64,000 nt of DNA from an uncultured Oceanospirillaceae bacterium. GTDB lineage: Bacteria > Pseudomonadota > Gammaproteobacteria > Pseudomonadales > Balneatricaceae. This document shows positions 53,976 to 63,000 of this stretch, one piece after another; the first letter of the stretch is position 1; each line of letters starts with the position of its first letter. Location of the stretch: positions 28,519-92,518 of the forward strand of contig CAJXNY010000018.1 in the NCBI GenBank assembly GCA_913057435.1. The letters run 5' to 3'. Made by a program: the position numbers and the translations under genes. The notes under the pieces are model-generated. The model saw only the letters and a list, made by a program, of their open reading frames with translations. It was not told the DNA's origin and did not search any database.

Positions 53976-53996
53976 AGGCCAGCAGGGGGTGCTGGC
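53976..53996 (-). other. hairpin between pqqA and pqqB
   Basis: A perfect 8-bp stem GGCCAGCA/TGCTGGCC with a 5-base loop and no T run, about 20 bases past pqqA. A hairpin here could let most transcripts end or be processed after pqqA, giving more precursor peptide than enzyme. Confidence 0.6.
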
Positions 53997-54014
53997 CGGG
54001 TCTTACCGTTGCGA

Positions 54015-54086
54015 TTAACGGTTGGCGAAGTACATGGTAACTTCGAAACCGATACGCATATCTTCAAATGCAGGCTTGGTCCACAT
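54015..54086 (-). CDS. pqqA: PQQ precursor peptide PqqA
   Basis: A 23-residue peptide, [20 protein letters not shown] followed by ANR. It contains the Glu15 and Tyr19 (ExxxY) that become PQQ. AAGGAG lies 6 bases before the ATG. It is the first gene of pqqABCDE-peptidase. Confidence 0.97.
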   Translation of the reverse strand: MWTKPAFEDMRIGFEVTMYFANR

Positions 54087-54166
54087 GGCTAGCTCCTTGT
54101 TTTTATTTGGTAAAGGGAATCAGTTGTGACACTTCGATAATAGAAACTGGAGGGCCAGTTCAACAT

Positions 54167-54216
54167 GGTACTTTGGGGTCGCTGGAGGGGTGTTTTGGTC
54201 GTAGAGATCTACGACC
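54167..54216 (-). promoter_or_regulatory. candidate regulatory sites upstream of pqqA
   Basis: Two elements precede pqqA. A 9-bp inverted repeat GGTCGTAGA-GA-TCTACGACC lies at 54197-54216, about 110 bases ahead of the start. CCAAAGTACC (minus strand, 54167-54176) resembles CCAAGGTACT upstream of exaC, with 8 of 10 bases shared. They may bind the LuxR-type regulator encoded nearby; this is inference. Confidence 0.45.
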
Positions 54217-54640
54217 GAAGTACTGGTGGTGATTTCTCGTTTCTATGTTCCACGTGGGAATGCATAACCCGCAGGTTCTGATATTGCCCAGCCCGGTGGG
54301 AATGACGGGTTATCTGTACCGGGCTATCGCGGAGATTCCATACCGGTTTTGGGTTGTGGTCTTGCCTGCTGGCGCGCCAGGGGGCTAGCCCCCTCGCAAC
54401 CCCCATCGCCTCCAAAGAATGGCTTTTTCCGTGCCGGCCCTGCGTCAGTCGCTGAGTGAAGCCTGGATTCCCCACGTAAGTAACTCCCTCGTACCTCGGT
54501 CAGACAAATTTCACTCTGATCGCGCCTGTCACACGCCATGCCCGGGCCATTCACAGTCGGCGACTTAGAAAGCGTCGTAACCTGCAACCATTGAGTGCGC
54601 TACGCGAATAATGAAGCAGGAAATAACGGTTACATGACAA
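54217..54640. other. intergenic region between pqqA and the response regulator
   Basis: About 420 bases holding only overlapping short frames without ribosome sites. A near-palindrome TTCCACGTGGGAA at 54248-54260 and GGGGGCTAGCCCCC around 54380 are visible. No gene supported. Confidence 0.5.
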
Positions 54641-54645
54641 GCCTG

Positions 54646-54706
54646 ATCGCGAGCAAGCTCGCTCCTACGGTTCTGGATATGTAGGAGCCAGCTCGCTGGC
54701 GATCAG
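54646..54706. repeat. paired REP sequences (BIME-like)
   Basis: A reverse copy at 54646-54668 (minus strand GTAGGAGCGAGCTTGCTCGC) and a forward copy at 54681-54706 (GTAGGAGCCAGCTCGCTGGC) face each other, the same family as at 48829-48895. The pair ends 16 bases from the response-regulator stop. Confidence 0.85.
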
Positions 54707-54721
54707 TTATGGCTGATTAGC

Positions 54722-55390
54722 TCAGCGTTTGAGGTACTGGTTGAAGTCGACGTTGCTGGCGGAGAGGATCGCCTGGATGCGGTTGTGGACGCCCAGTTTG
54801 CGTAAAATAGCGGACACATGCGCTTTGACCGTGGTTTCGGCGATGTTGAGGTTGTAGGCGATCTGTTTGTTGGCTTCGCCTTTGGACATGCGTTCGAGCA
54901 CCAGTAGCTGGCGGCGGGTGAGGGAGGAGAGGACTTCCGGGGCCAGCTGGTTTTCTTCCTGGCGACGGCGCTGTGGGGTATCGGCTGGATTAGCACGAAT
55001 GATGGTGGACGGCAGGTACACCTCACCGGCCAGCACCTGCCTGAGGGCGGCGGCCATTTCATCGCGGGACAGTGATTTGGTAATAAAGCCGACCGCACCG
55101 TAAGTGATCGCCTGCAGCACGATCTGTTTGTCTTCCTCGGCTGACACAATCACCACCGGGATGGTCGGGGCGCTGTTGCGCAGGGTGATCAGGCCGTTGA
55201 GGCCGTTCATGCCCGGCATGTTCAGGTCCAGCAGGATTATATCCAGATCGCTGTGCTGCTCGGTGAGCGCGACGGCGTTGTCCAGATTTTCGGTTTCGCG
55301 CAGGGTGCAATCGGGGAAGTTGGATTGAATGACATTAACGATCGCTTCACGAAACAGCGGATGGTCATCGGCAATCAGAATATCGTACAC
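54722..55390 (-). CDS. LuxR/NarL-type response regulator of PQQ-dependent alcohol oxidation
   Basis: A 222-residue response regulator: receiver domain (about 1-120) with acidic pocket IADDHPLF, phospho-accepting Asp near 54 in [13 protein letters not shown] and a switch lysine in [12 protein letters not shown], then a LuxR helix-turn-helix ([40 protein letters not shown]). It belongs with the AgmR/ErbR/ExaE group that activates quinoprotein alcohol dehydrogenase and pqq genes; which of these cannot be decided here. The start is GTG 55390. Its sensor kinase is not adjacent; the NahK-like kinase at 16.5 kb is one candidate. Confidence 0.88.
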   Translation of the reverse strand: MYDILIADDHPLFREAIVNVIQSNFPDCTLRETENLDNAVALTEQHSDLDIILLDLNMPGMNGLNGLITLRNSAPTIPVVIVSAEEDKQIVLQAITYGAVGFITKSLSRDEMAAALRQVLAGEVYLPSTIIRANPADTPQRRRQEENQLAPEVLSSLTRRQLLVLERMSKGEANKQIAYNLNIAETTVKAHVSAILRKLGVHNRIQAILSASNVDFNQYLKR

Positions 55391-55447
55391 AGGGCGTCTC
55401 CGGCTTTTCTTATTGTGTGGGGTGTCGGTGGCTGAGCGGTCCGGCTG

Positions 55448-56032
55448 CTAGGGCCAGGCAACAGGGCTGGCATCTACCATGGGTAGCTGCGCCTCCTGCC
55501 AGCCATCAATGCCATTACGGTACCAGTATAGTTGCTGGTATCCGAGCAGATGGGCACGCTTAACGGCATTCCAGGACATCCAGCAATCCGCCCGACAGTA
55601 AAACACCATCGGGTGCTGTTTGTCATTGTTGCTGAGCCGGGCCAGCTCGCGCTGCAGATAGGTCAGCCAGTTGTCACTGGGTTCGCCATAACCGACATTG
55701 GGTAGCCAGACGCTGCCAATAATATTCTGGCGCGGTGATTTGAGCAAAAACCGCCCGGCCTGCCAGGGTTGTGGCTGCACGTCGATCAGGCTCAGGCCGG
55801 GCTGTGTTTTACGCAATGCCTGTAACTCAGTGGTGGTCAGGGTGGCGGCCCCTTCGGCGCGCTCCGGCGTCGGGGCGCGGTAACGCTTGGTCCGATAACC
55901 CTGATCATTAAACAGTGTGGCATCTTTCTGTTTATAGCTGTCGAGCCAGTGCGCGGGCTGCTCGCTGGCATGGCTGAACGGCAGGTAAGGCAACAGTAGC
56001 AACGGTAGCAGTCGTAGGCGGTGTGTAACCAT
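55448..56032 (-). CDS. PQQ-dependent catabolism-associated CxxxCW protein
   Basis: A 194-residue exported protein with a signal peptide (LRLLPLLLLPYLPFSHA) and a rhodanese-like fold with the marker FYCRADCWMSWNAVKRAHLL, a Cys-x3-Cys-Trp motif. The family occurs almost only beside PQQ-dependent dehydrogenase genes; its reaction is unknown. AGGAG precedes ATG 56032. It lies upstream of the response-regulator gene in the same direction and may share its transcript. Confidence 0.88.
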   Translation of the reverse strand: MVTHRLRLLPLLLLPYLPFSHASEQPAHWLDSYKQKDATLFNDQGYRTKRYRAPTPERAEGAATLTTTELQALRKTQPGLSLIDVQPQPWQAGRFLLKSPRQNIIGSVWLPNVGYGEPSDNWLTYLQRELARLSNNDKQHPMVFYCRADCWMSWNAVKRAHLLGYQQLYWYRNGIDGWQEAQLPMVDASPVAWP

Positions 56033-56153
56033 GGTGGTCTCCTGGCGGCTCTGACGCGGACTGCACGCAGCGTAGCTGCGCTCGGAAATGTCAGTCTATG
56101 TGAGACTACAGCCAGGGGGCGGGCCTCGGAATGCTACTTGAGCGGGAATGGTT

Positions 56154-56224
56154 TACTACCAAGGTACTGTTTTTGTCAGGGCCAGGTAGCCCTGGTGGCT
56201 GTATTACCTACCAAGGGCGTAGTT
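56154..56224 (+). promoter_or_regulatory. direct repeats upstream of exaC
   Basis: TACTACCAAGGTACTG (56154-56169) and CTACCAAGGGCGTAGTT (56208-56224) share CTACCAAGG, followed in each case by a T run, and are 52 bases apart, about five helical turns on the same DNA face. They are probably activator sites for the quinoprotein regulon. A 7-bp hairpin CGGCCTG/CAGGCCG at 56290-56310 lies between them and the start. Confidence 0.5.
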
Positions 56225-56354
56225 TTTCGATGCTAATGGCTGATACCTGAGTTGGGCCTGTGCTGGTTATGATCGGGGTATAGCGTGTTCGGCCTGTTTT
56301 GCTCAGGCCGGTAATTGCACATCCATTGCATATAAAAACAATGAGGCATACCCG

Positions 56355-57875
56355 ATGATTTACGCACAGCCAGGTACAGAAGGCTCAGTCGTTTCTTTTA
56401 AATCCCGTTACGGGAACTACATCGGTGGCGAGTGGGTTGCTCCGGTTAAAGGTGAATACTTCCAGAATGTGAGCCCGGTAAACGGTGAAGCGTTTTGTGA
56501 AATCCCACGCTCGACTGCTGAAGATATTGATCTGGCACTGGACGCGGCGCATGCAGCAAAAGATGCCTGGGCGCGCACGTCAGTAACCGAACGCTCCAAT
56601 TTGATGCTGAAAATTGCTGATCGTATCGAAGCCAACCTGGAAGCGCTGGCCGTTGCCGAGACCTGGGATAACGGTAAAGCAGTACGTGAAACCCTGGCAG
56701 CCGATGTGCCGCTGTGTGTGGATCACTTCCGTTACTACGCCGGTTGTATTCGTGCCCAGGAAGGCACCATGGGTGAGATCGATGAGAACACCGTGGCGTA
56801 CCACTTCCATGAGCCACTGGGTGTGGTCGGTCAGATCATTCCATGGAACTTCCCACTGCTGATGGCTGCCTGGAAACTGGCCCCTGCGCTGGTAACGGGT
56901 AACTGTGTTGTACTTAAGCCAGCTGAGCAGACACCGGCTTCTATTCTGAAACTGATGGAAATCATCGGTGATCTGCTGCCAGCAGGCGTACTGAACGTGG
57001 TGAACGGCTTTGGTAAAGAAGCCGGTGAAGCGCTGGCAACCAGCAAGCGCATTGCCAAAATCGCCTTCACCGGGTCGACTCCGGTGGGTTCCCACATTCT
57101 GAAATGTGCCGCTGAAAACATTATTCCATCGACTGTAGAGCTGGGTGGCAAGTCGCCAAATATCTTCTTTGAAGACATTATGCAGCAGGAAGACGCGTTT
57201 ATTGATAAGGCGGCTGAAGGCGTTGTACTGGCGTTCTTCAACCAGGGCGAAGTGTGTACGTGCCCATCCCGTGCGCTGATTCAGGAAAGCATCTACGACG
57301 CGTTCATCGAGCGTGTTATTGAGCGTGCGAAAACGATCAAACGTGGTAACCCGCTGGATACCGATGTGCAGGTGGGTGCTCAGGCGTCCCAGCAGCAGTT
57401 CGATAAGATCATGTCTTACATGGATATCGGTCGCGAAGAGGGGGCTGAGTTCCTGATCGGTGGTAGCGCTGAGAAACTGGAAAATGAGTTTGGTACCGGT
57501 TACTACGTGCAGCCAACGCTGATGAAAGGCACCAACAGCATGCGCGTGTTCCAGGAAGAGATCTTTGGCCCAGTGGTTGCTGTCACCACGTTTAAAGATG
57601 AAGCTGAAGCACTGGCGATTGCCAATGATACGGAATTTGGCCTGGGTGCCGGCGTCTGGACCCGTGATATGAACCGTGCTTACCGTATGGGCCGTGGCAT
57701 CGAAGCGGGCCGTGTCTGGACGAACTGTTACCACCTGTACCCGGCACATGCTGCCTTCGGTGGTTACAAGAAATCCGGTGTGGGCCGTGAAACCCATAAG
57801 ATGATGCTGGATCACTACCAGCAGACCAAGAACCTGCTGGTGTCTTACGATGTAAACCCACTGGGTTTCTTCTGA
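56355..57875 (+). CDS. exaC: NAD-dependent aldehyde dehydrogenase ExaC-type
   Basis: Oxidises acetaldehyde and related aldehydes to acids, downstream of a periplasmic quinoprotein alcohol dehydrogenase. The 506-residue enzyme has [20 protein letters not shown] (NAD site), the base Glu262 in [11 protein letters not shown] and the nucleophile Cys301 in [13 protein letters not shown]. The C-terminal [20 protein letters not shown] matches ExaC/AcoD. GAGG lies ahead of ATG 56355. It is transcribed away from the CxxxCW gene, alone, with its own terminator. Confidence 0.95.
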   Translation: MIYAQPGTEGSVVSFKSRYGNYIGGEWVAPVKGEYFQNVSPVNGEAFCEIPRSTAEDIDLALDAAHAAKDAWARTSVTERSNLMLKIADRIEANLEALAVAETWDNGKAVRETLAADVPLCVDHFRYYAGCIRAQEGTMGEIDENTVAYHFHEPLGVVGQIIPWNFPLLMAAWKLAPALVTGNCVVLKPAEQTPASILKLMEIIGDLLPAGVLNVVNGFGKEAGEALATSKRIAKIAFTGSTPVGSHILKCAAENIIPSTVELGGKSPNIFFEDIMQQEDAFIDKAAEGVVLAFFNQGEVCTCPSRALIQESIYDAFIERVIERAKTIKRGNPLDTDVQVGAQASQQQFDKIMSYMDIGREEGAEFLIGGSAEKLENEFGTGYYVQPTLMKGTNSMRVFQEEIFGPVVAVTTFKDEAEALAIANDTEFGLGAGVWTRDMNRAYRMGRGIEAGRVWTNCYHLYPAHAAFGGYKKSGVGRETHKMMLDHYQQTKNLLVSYDVNPLGFF

Positions 57876-57901
57876 TCTGATCGCTACCAGCTAGTGTGAC
57901 T

Positions 57902-57927
57902 AAACGGGCCTTTCGAGGCCCGTTTTT
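57902..57927 (+). terminator. Rho-independent terminator of exaC
   Basis: A perfect 9-bp stem AAACGGGCC/GGCCCGTTT with a 6-base loop, ending in five T, 27 bases after the stop. Confidence 0.92.
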
Positions 57928-58068
57928 ACGTTCAGGGTCGGGCCTGGCTTCCACCTGCCCGGGGTTATTGGCATACTGATCATTCAACGTAACGGTTGCC
58001 GCAAACGGCGACTATTTCATTCAGCCTGGCTGCTGTTATGCCAGCGCCGGTTTTGACAGGGATTTGAT

Positions 58069-59133
58069 ATGAGTAGTGGCCGTTTTCCCTCACTGCGCCG
58101 TATGCTATCGCGTTCGACCAGTACCCGTGATACCTCGACGACCCGGACCACCCCACCGCCGCCTCCACGCCGTGGTCCTTCTTTATTTAGACGGATGCGC
58201 AGCGTTATGCCGAGTTTCGGCAGTCGCCGTAATGTTACCCCGCCAGGGCCGCTGCCACTGGTGTATGGCCCCCCGCCTCGTACTTCGACGGCATTTCAGA
58301 ACCTTGAGCATGACCCGCAAACCTTTATGCGCCGCAATGCGGTCAAAATTCAGGGTAAATACGGTAAAACCAGTGGTAAAACTGATTTTGTGATGTACAA
58401 CGCCGGGCCGATTGGCAAGCGCCGCAACTCGGTGTCCGGTGATCTGCAGGATGTATTTGAATACCGGATCAGCTCTCAGGAGGATTTCAAACGCTTTGCT
58501 AACCGGCCAGATAAGGGTGGGGTGGACTCCTTTGATACACATACCTTTATGGCACAACATATTGCCATGGAGCCGGTGCATAAGTCGTTTTATGACACGC
58601 CAGATCAGGACCCCGGCAGCTCGGCATTGGTACGCCACGGGCGGTCGCAGAACTACATCACCAATTCGGTTACCGGTTGCTCCATTGTGCGTAAGAATAA
58701 TGATCTGGGCCATTGGTGGCCGTTTAATCAGGTAGAACGCAACTACTCCAGCGGTGAAGAACTGGAGCAGGGTATTCGTCAGGATCAGCCCGAGTCCCAG
58801 GTGTTTGGCCCGTCGAATTATGATAAGAGCGGTACCAACCTGTTTATCCAGTCAACCCGCCGTGGCTCGGTGCATATTCATGGCCAGAGTGGTGAAACAG
58901 GACGGGGGACGGACCACTGGTCGGCCAATGTGCAGGATCATCGGTTTGCGCCTTCACCGCCGCGACCACGTCGGCCACGGATGACCAGCGAGTTTTACCG
59001 TAAAAACGTTGAGAAGGCTCGCCGTGGTATACAGTTCGAGCATGATCTGAATAGCAGTATTCGCAAGGCTCAGCGCTTTGTACCGGAAGACCCGATTAAC
59101 CCGCATGACCCGGGCCCGCAAGACTGGGATTAA
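58069..59133 (+). CDS. unrecognised protein with basic proline-rich N-terminus, effector-like
   Basis: A 354-residue soluble protein. Residues 1-75 are serine/threonine/arginine-rich and disordered with TTRTTPPPPPRRGPS, followed by a folded region with many aromatic and polar residues (KTDFVMYNAGPIGKRRNS, DLGHWWPFNQVERNYSSGEE) and a segment GSVHIHGQSGETGRGTDHWS. The C-terminus is proline- and acid-rich (NPHDPGPQDWD). No signal peptide or membrane helix. The N-terminal composition resembles secretion signals of type III or other contact-dependent effectors, but this is speculation. CAGGGAT precedes the ATG; a strong terminator follows. A decayed partial copy lies immediately downstream. Translation is clean and long, so it is probably a real gene. 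Confidence 0.7.
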   Translation: MSSGRFPSLRRMLSRSTSTRDTSTTRTTPPPPPRRGPSLFRRMRSVMPSFGSRRNVTPPGPLPLVYGPPPRTSTAFQNLEHDPQTFMRRNAVKIQGKYGKTSGKTDFVMYNAGPIGKRRNSVSGDLQDVFEYRISSQEDFKRFANRPDKGGVDSFDTHTFMAQHIAMEPVHKSFYDTPDQDPGSSALVRHGRSQNYITNSVTGCSIVRKNNDLGHWWPFNQVERNYSSGEELEQGIRQDQPESQVFGPSNYDKSGTNLFIQSTRRGSVHIHGQSGETGRGTDHWSANVQDHRFAPSPPRPRRPRMTSEFYRKNVEKARRGIQFEHDLNSSIRKAQRFVPEDPINPHDPGPQDWD

Positions 59134-59153
59134 ACCTGGCCAGACCTGACACC

Positions 59154-59192
59154 AAAAAATCCCCGGTTGTTAATTACAGGCGGGGATTTTTT
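59154..59192. terminator. strong bidirectional terminator
   Basis: A 12-bp stem AAAAAATCCCCG / CGGGGATTTTTT with a 15-base loop, 21 bases after the stop of the effector-like gene. Confidence 0.92.
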
Positions 59193-59199
59193 ATGGGCT

Positions 59200-59407
59200 G
59201 AACCTCAGCGCACTTTCGCCCCACGCTGCGGATTAAAGCCGTTAATCCCTATCAGGCTGAACATCAGAGTACAGGCGAGAGTGATGGGGCGGGATACGGA
59301 CCACTGGTCGGTAATGTGCAGGATTACCGGTTTGCACCTTAATCGCCGTTACCGCGCAGGCCCTGGTTGATCTCCATGATCCGGGGCCTCAATACCGGGG
59401 TGATTAA
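59200..59407 (+). pseudogene. decayed partial copy of the effector-like gene
   Basis: Around 59275-59340 the DNA closely follows 58885-58950 of the intact gene (shared ACGGACCACTGGTCGG and AATGTGCAGGAT; NVQDYRFAP against NVQDHRFAP). The end at 59363-59407 encodes LVDLHDPGPQYRGD-stop, matching the intact C-terminus NPHDPGPQDWD-stop. The middle part is deleted and frames shift, so it cannot make a full product. It shows that a second copy of the 3' part of the gene once existed here. Confidence 0.75.
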
Positions 59408-60003
59408 ACCACTATTATAGGAGAGGGTGATCAGGATTAAATTGTGTTCACTTACTCCGGCAGCAGGGGCGACGTAAACATATCAGGCCTGTGCTCAATC
59501 TCAGTTCAGTGATGCTTTACACAGCAGGCATGCCGCTTATATCAGCTATATCGAGAAAAGCACTGAGGTGACCCGCACACTGTACTCGCTATACAGTCGT
59601 CACACGCTCATTGCCACTAAAGTCCCGAAACATGAAAGCATATAGACATCATTTATATTCTATTACTAAATTAGATATAAAGTACTAGGTTCTTATGTTC
59701 TCGTTCAGATTAATGGGTTGATTTTTATGTGCAGGAGAAATATTGCTCTAGTCATGAGTTGTGAAATTTGTTTTATTATTTATAAAATTTTCTACGGTGG
59801 CTCTGTTTAAATAAGCTCGTTTTGTGTAGGTGCTGGTGTTTGCATTGTTTATCAAACGATTGTTTATTTGTTTGTGCGTATAATTTTAATGTATGTTACA
59901 AAGCTGGTTTAATTTAGTTAGTGACTGTTTATTAACCGGTCCGTTTTTGTTTGATCTTCGACAGGTATTTGAAGGTTTGGGCCATTGTAAGAAAGGGAGT
60001 TCT
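59408..60003. other. AT-rich upstream region of the giant RTX gene
   Basis: About 600 bases, very AT-rich from 59.64 to 59.97 kb, with no supported gene. TATAAT at 59879-59884 is a possible -10 box without a convincing -35, perhaps an activator-dependent promoter. GAAAGGGAG just before 60004 is a good ribosome site. Confidence 0.5.
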
Positions 60004-63000
60004 ATGTCTGGTAATAGTAGTTTGCCGTTTGGTTACGGCGATGGTACTTACGTTCTTAATGGTTTTGATAGTGAAGGTGAAAGGTTAACAGCTGAACGCC
60101 TCGATTTTGGAGAAGATATCAGTAAGGGTGATATTTATCTGACGGCAGAGGGCCCGGACCTTGTTATTGTCCTCACCCGGGATGGAGAGCTGACAACAGA
60201 TAAAATTGTTATGCAGGATGCTGTTATTTCATCTGATCTACGAGTGAATGAACTGACGTTTTCCAACGGTGAGACGCAGGCGCTTACAGACTACGCCCTG
60301 CAGCTGGAAGGCACGAATGTTGCGGATGTATTAACAGCGATAACGGGTTTTAATTTCGATATTTATGGCGGCGCGGGTGATGACTCGCTTTATGGCGGCA
60401 GTAAGAGTAATAACTATTACTTCAATCGAGGGGATGGTCAGGATACTGTCCGTGATTCGGGGAACTCTGGTTCAGATAATGAAGCCGATGCAATTGTTTT
60501 CGGTGCGGGCATTCGATCAGATGACGTTAGATTTAAACAGGATGGCAATAACTTTATGTTAATGATTCTTGACGAAGGTCAGGAGTCAGGTGATTCGATT
60601 ACCCTGCAATACTCAAAGGTTAGCGAACGTTACCAGATTGAAAAATTTATTTTCGAGGATGGTCAGGAACTTAGCCTGGATCAGCTTACTGAGGGTGTGT
60701 ACGGCACAGCAGATAATGACATCCTGACGGTTGAATATGGCCAGGGTGGTGTATTTAATGGCGGTGCTGGTGACGATACACTTCAGGGTACAGATTACGC
60801 TGACATTTATACATTTAATCAGGGCGATGGTCATGATCAGGTTCTTGATGTTGATGGCAGTGATCAGATTCAGTTCGGCGCGGATATTTCTGTATCAGAT
60901 ATAGAGGCCGTTGAAAACGGTGATGATATTCAAATTACGATTCGACGTAATGGTGAAGACGTTGGCGATAGCATTACGCTGAAAAATACCCGTGGTGATC
61001 AGCTGACGAATGAAAGTCTGGTATTCGATAACGGTGAGTCAGTTGTACTTAGCGATGTACTGATCATCCCCAGGGCTGATGCGTATCTATTTGCTCGAGG
61101 GGATGGACAAAACCTGTTACAGCAGACCGATGATGACGGTGCAGATACGGCTCTTGAATGCATTCTGCTGAGTTCTGATATTGGCCCGGATGATATCCGT
61201 ATTACAGTCAATGATGCGTACCCAGGCGCGTTGATGTTGACGCTGTTGCGGGATGGTGAAGCGACAGATGACCAGTTGACGCTCGATTCTGCGTTGCAGG
61301 CTGGGTTCAATATAGACACGCTGGAATTCAGTGATGGTACGACCGTAGCGCTAAGTGACCTGCCCGTTGAGCATCATGGCGATGCGGGTAATAACAGCCT
61401 GAGTGGAGTTTATGGTCGTATTGACGCGTACTTCGGTGGTGGGGGAGATGATCAGTTAACCGGCTCGATTGGTGAAGACCGCTTCCACTTCAGTCATGGT
61501 GATGGTCATGACAGCATCGCAAGTATGTCAGGCAGTGATCAGCTTGTATTGGGAGCGGGTATTCGTCTGGATGACCTCAGTGCCGAACAGCAGGGCGACG
61601 ATATCGTGCTCAGCATTGCAGCTGACGGTGCAGATATTGGTGGCAGCATCACCGTACAAGGCCGGGACGCTGAAAGCCTGACGACGCAGAGTGTTGTGTT
61701 TGCCGATGGCAGCCGTGTTGCCCTGGCAGAGATATTAGCCGGTACGGCTGAACAGGAAGGCAGTGCTTACGCCTTTAATCGTGGCGATGGCCAGCAAGCG
61801 CTGAGTGACGAAGACACCACCGCTGATGGTGACGCGATCACTCAGGTCGCGCTGGGAGAGGGCATCAGTCCGGCGGATATCCGTATTACGCCAAGCGATC
61901 TCAATAACAGTTCGCTGACGCTGGTGCTGCTGGAAAATGGTGCCCCAACGGATGATCAGCTGACGCTGGTCGGTGCGATGCAAGGTACTTTTGAGATTGA
62001 GTCACTGGTATTTATGGACGGCAGCCAGGTCAGCATCGTATCACTGCCGGTTGAGCATCATGGCGGTGATACAGATGATCAGCTGACGGGTGTAGTCGGC
62101 CGGACTGACGAGTTCTATGGCGGTGATGGTAATGATCGGATTACGGCATCGGAAGGTGTGGATCGACTGATCTTTAACACCGGCGATGATCAGGATCGTC
62201 TTGAGAACATGTCAGCGGAAGATCAGATTGTCTTTGGGGACAATATCTCGGCCGATGATCTGCGGGTTGAACAGAACGGCGACAATGTTGAGATCTCCGT
62301 ACTGGTCAATGGCTACTACGTCGGTGATCAGATCACCGTCATTGACCAGTCCATTGATACATTTACGACTCAGAGTGTTGTCTTTGCTGATGGCGGCACG
62401 ATGACATTGCTAGCACTGCTTGGTGAGGTGCCGACTGATGAGGGTCACCACTTCAATCGGGGTGATGGTGAATACAGCATTAGTCTGGAAGGTGCCGGAA
62501 CTGACAACGCAAGCATCTGGGATAGCATTATTTTCGGTGACAACATCACCGACAGCGACCTTCAACTGACGGTTGAAGGGGACCACTTTATTCTCACACC
62601 GCTATTGAACGGAGTTGCAACCGCTGATCGTGTCGTGCTGGAAAATGCTGTTGGTCAGGCTGGCACTATCGAGAGTCTGGTGTTTAGCAATGGTGCAACA
62701 CAGGCGCTGGCGACACTGCCCGTACATCATTTTGGTAATGATGGCGATAATGGCTTTGTCGGGATCAGTGGTCGAGACAACCTATTCCACGGTGGTGCGG
62801 GTGATGATAGCCAGCACGGTAGCACCGGGTCAGATAGCTATTATTTCAGTCGGGGAGATGGTCACGATATTGTGCGTGACAATGGTGATGCCAGCCGTAC
62901 CGATGCTATTGATCGTATCATACTGGGTGAAGGTATCAGTCAGGATGATATTCGCCTGACTACCAGTGAACATCATATTTCCAGCCTCACTTTGTCTATC

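Noticed and set aside
56580..57815. Minus-strand frame of 411 codons inside exaC
   Set aside because: It is an antisense shadow of a well-conserved aldehyde dehydrogenase; no ribosome site and no recognisable protein.
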